Origin: Halomonas elongata DSM 2581
Lineage (GTDB): Bacteria > Pseudomonadota > Gammaproteobacteria > Pseudomonadales > Halomonadaceae
Length of the DNA stretch: 64,000 nt
Direction: 5' to 3'
NCBI RefSeq assembly: GCF_000196875.2
Contig: NC_014532.2
Location: 1,302,001 to 1,366,000, forward strand
A program made the translations under genes and the position numbers. This document shows, piece after piece, positions 61,880-64,000 of this stretch; positions within the stretch are counted from its first letter, which is position 1; every line of letters begins with the position of its first letter. The notes beneath the pieces are model-generated. The model worked only from the letters and a program-made list of their open reading frames with translations. It had not been told where the DNA came from and ran no database searches.

Positions 61880-62829
61880 TGCGGTCTCCGTGAGTCAGGT
61901 GCCCGAGCGGTCGCCAGGCTGCGTGTCGCGGCGTGCAGGCGCCGTTCGAAAGCCGAGCCATCTTCTCCGGCGTGGCGGATGACGAGGCCGGAGCGGATTT
62001 CCAGTGGACCGGTTTCCACCAGTATCACCGGCTCGAGGGCCCGGGACAGTCGCTGACGGACCAGTTGGGCGCCGCTCTCGGTCGTGTTCGGCATGACCAG
62101 CCAGAAGACGTTGTCCTCGGCTCGCCCCAGGATGTCGTGGGCGCGGTAGCGGCCGGCGATGGCCTGACACAAACCGTCGAGCAGTGCCTGGCGGGCCTTG
62201 GGGCCGAACTGTTCCTCGGCGATCTCCAGTTGGGGCAGGTGGATCAGCAGAACGGCCAAGGGCTGACCGAGCAGTGCGGTCCGGTCGATCTCGCCGGCCA
62301 GTCGCTCCTGGAGATGAGCGCGGCTGACAGCCCGACATTCCGGGTCCTGTGGGTCGGTGTCATGCAGCAGGGCTCGTTGGCGCAGTTGTCCCCAGGGTAC
62401 CAGGGGGGTGACGGCCACCAGGCTCAGGTAGGTCAGCAGGACATCGATGTCGGGCCAGGGGTCGCCCAGCAGAATCATCCAGATCGGCGTCAAGCCGAGA
62501 TTGAGCAGCAGGGCCGGCGCCAGGGGAAGCAGCAGCAGGGCGAGAACCGGGGGCAGGCCGATCCACAGTGATGCCAGGTCCGTCGAGCGCGGAAGCTCCA
62601 CGGCAATCAGCAGGAAGCCGCAGATCAGCACCAGGCCCGCGGCGGTGCGGGTATGGTCGCCGCCCACCGGGGCGAGCAGGGTGGCCACCAGCATGATCGG
62701 GGCCAGCAGAGCCGGCGGTGGGATGCGGTGGTATTCGCCTGTCAGGTAGAACCACAGGGCCTGTCCCAACAGCAGCAGGGTGCCGATGGCCAGCATCAGG
62801 GTGAGTGGCCGGTAGCGGATGTCACGCAT
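61876..62829 (-). CDS. membrane protein with degenerate GGDEF-like domain
   Basis: A 317-residue protein with about six N-terminal helices (MRDIRYRPLTLMLAIGTLLLLG onward) and a C-terminal domain shaped like a diguanylate cyclase: RAVSRAHLQERLAGEI, AVLLIHLPQLEIAEEQFG, then GRAEDNVFWLVMP about residue 245 where GGDEF is expected. The signature is AEDNV, so synthesis of c-di-GMP is unlikely. ATG 62829 is chosen; the upstream frame overlaps the neighbouring gene. The two adjacent genes overlap by eight bases. Confidence 0.75.
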   Translation of the reverse strand: MRDIRYRPLTLMLAIGTLLLLGQALWFYLTGEYHRIPPPALLAPIMLVATLLAPVGGDHTRTAAGLVLICGFLLIAVELPRSTDLASLWIGLPPVLALLLLPLAPALLLNLGLTPIWMILLGDPWPDIDVLLTYLSLVAVTPLVPWGQLRQRALLHDTDPQDPECRAVSRAHLQERLAGEIDRTALLGQPLAVLLIHLPQLEIAEEQFGPKARQALLDGLCQAIAGRYRAHDILGRAEDNVFWLVMPNTTESGAQLVRQRLSRALEPVILVETGPLEIRSGLVIRHAGEDGSAFERRLHAATRSLATARAPDSRRPH

Positions 62830-63691
62830 GCGTCGGGCTCTCCTTGATCCATAGCGAAGGTGACTGCCGGGCCAGGGCATGCCGCTCGTCGGCCAGCGAT
62901 ACCAGGCAGGGTAGCGGGATGGCGCGGGCCGTCGTCGAGGATTCCAGCGCATCGAGCAGGCGTTGTCGACGCTGCTCCCCTTGTTCGGCATCGCGACTGA
63001 TCAACAGAACGCCCAGGGTGCTTCGATCGAGACGATAGCAGCTCTCGAAACGCTGGAGATGATGACGCAGCCGCCCGACCGCGGGTAGCTGTTTGCGTGG
63101 CGGCAGGCGCAACAGCAGCAGCTCGACATGTGCTGACTCCCGGGTCGAGCGTCGGCGCTCGCGGTCCAGGTCGCGCTCGAGCCGGGCGCGCGGCCAGAGT
63201 GGCCAGCCGGCCACCAGCCTGGCGCGATGGCGTGTGGCGAAGCGTTGTGCCTGAAGCGCCCGGGAACGCGATAGGCCGAAGACCATCAGGCCGGCCAGCA
63301 AGAGGCCGGCCAGCCACCACTGCTCGCTGCCGAGAAGTTCGCGTTGGGCATACCAGGTGATGGCTGCCAGCAAGCCGTGAAGCAGCAGCGTCCAGGGGGG
63401 CTGTGGCCACATCAGCAGGATCGCCCAGACCCAGATCCAGGCGATGTGGCGCTCCGGTGCCGCCCACAGCAGGGCCGCCAGCAACAGCCCCGGCAGCAAC
63501 TGCCAGAGCGTGACGGTGAGGCGTCGATGGCCGAGTGGCAGTCGCACACTGGTCACTATCAGCCAGGCCGTCATCGTGCCCAGCAGGATCGCATCGATCC
63601 ATGCGTCGGCAGTGATGGCGCGCAGAGCGACGAGTGCCGCCGCGACCAGCAGGTTGGCGCGCAACAGACCGGTTTTGTACTTGCTCCGCAT
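62822..63691 (-). CDS. membrane protein, paired with degenerate GGDEF-like neighbour
   Basis: A 289-residue protein with about five N-terminal helices (ANLLVAAALVALRAI, MTAWLIVTSVRLPLG, LWQLLPGLLLAALLW) and a C-terminal globular part: HVELLLLRLPPRKQLPAVGR, CYRLDRSTLGVLLIS, where a degenerate GGDEF-like strand may sit. I do not recognise a named family; similarity in plan to the downstream protein suggests a heteromeric pair. First gene of the run ending in the DedA-PAP2 fusion. It is divergent from proA. Confidence 0.65.
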   Translation of the reverse strand: MRSKYKTGLLRANLLVAAALVALRAITADAWIDAILLGTMTAWLIVTSVRLPLGHRRLTVTLWQLLPGLLLAALLWAAPERHIAWIWVWAILLMWPQPPWTLLLHGLLAAITWYAQRELLGSEQWWLAGLLLAGLMVFGLSRSRALQAQRFATRHRARLVAGWPLWPRARLERDLDRERRRSTRESAHVELLLLRLPPRKQLPAVGRLRHHLQRFESCYRLDRSTLGVLLISRDAEQGEQRRQRLLDALESSTTARAIPLPCLVSLADERHALARQSPSLWIKESPTHA

Positions 63692-63779
63692 GGTGACTTA
63701 GTATGGGCTCCTTCCCGATTCGACTTGACCAGGGGCGGCCGCCGCGGTGGCGGTCCACCATCAGGAGATACTCTACGGC

Positions 63780-64000
63780 ATGACAGCGCACGCCACACAC
63801 TCCGTCATTGGCGCCGCCGACATCGATGATGTCGACGCCTACATGCAGCGCCTCGGGCAGGGCGCCCGGGACGCCGCCACTGCCATGCGGCGCGTCGATA
63901 CCGCCGCCAAGAACGCGGCCCTGACCGCCATGGCCCGCCACCTGGAAGCGGCACGGGCCGAGGTGCTGGCCGCCAACGCCAGGGACCTGGAGCGGGGGCG
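63780..64000 (+). CDS. proA: glutamate-5-semialdehyde dehydrogenase, 5' part
   Basis: Seventy-three codons remain in the window: DVDAYMQRLGQGARDAATAMRR and NAALTAMARHLEAARAEVLAANARDL, the N-terminal helix of gamma-glutamyl phosphate reductase, second enzyme of proline synthesis and important for osmoadaptation in halophiles. The ATG spans 63780-63782; AGGAGA lies 11 bases upstream, a slightly long spacing. The catalytic Cys lies beyond the window. Confidence 0.9.
   Translation, partial: MTAHATHSVIGAADIDDVDAYMQRLGQGARDAATAMRRVDTAAKNAALTAMARHLEAARAEVLAANARDLERG

Overview
The window looks like the chromosome of a high-GC gammaproteobacterium, most probably a member of the Halomonadaceae (Halomonas and relatives). 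This is inferred from the conserved runs accB-accC-prmA-dusB-fis-purH and bioB-F-H-C-D, from folE next to folX, from the PPi-type phosphofructokinase, and from overall protein character. No 16S gene or other formal marker is present, so the genus is not proven.

Layout. 1-1210: 3' end of a FetA-like ABC ATPase and its FetB-like permease. 1234-7785: an acyl-CoA catabolism block (thiolase, TetR regulator, acyl-CoA synthetase, SDR dehydrogenase, acyl-CoA dehydrogenase) with three strong palindromic operator candidates. 8083-13980: small enzymes, including a Tat-exported two-subunit molybdenum hydroxylase, an SDR, two GNATs and a DUF523 protein. 14715-20788: a visibly AT-richer six-gene archaic (Csu/sigma type) chaperone-usher pilus operon, probably acquired by transfer. 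20839-25338: VOC and redoxin proteins, a winged-helix protein, bioA with a clear BirA operator, an Lrp regulator and a nucleoside-recognition membrane protein.

25461-34707 is the accessory part: small secreted proteins and lipoproteins, an ECF sigma/anti-sigma pair followed by two secreted proteins (one with 26-residue repeats), an integrase remnant, a secreted EEP-HhH nuclease, a UspA protein, an AT-rich secreted orphan, and a tRNA-Leu(UAG) that may have served as an integration site. A diverged promoter-like repeat occurs twice here.

34751-64000 is mostly housekeeping: the biotin operon bioBFHCD, a ComF-like protein, the SrkA kinase, folE-folX, gabD, purH-fis-dusB-prmA-accC-accB, dsbD, a DUF2333 protein, pyrophosphatase, a fused PP2C/kinase with degraded catalytic motifs in both halves, PPi-phosphofructokinase, mpl-ubiX, a LysE exporter, a DedA-PAP2 fusion, two membrane proteins with degenerate GGDEF-like domains, and the start of proA. 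Two convergent gene ends (near 56.05 and 60.3 kb) carry heptanucleotide arrays in inverted arms.

The most original signals are the doubly degenerate phosphatase-kinase, the sigma/anti-sigma secreted-protein cluster, the hairpin covering the second pilin's ribosome binding site, the heptad arrays and the duplicated promoter-like element. No CRISPR array, complete insertion sequence or riboswitch was found.
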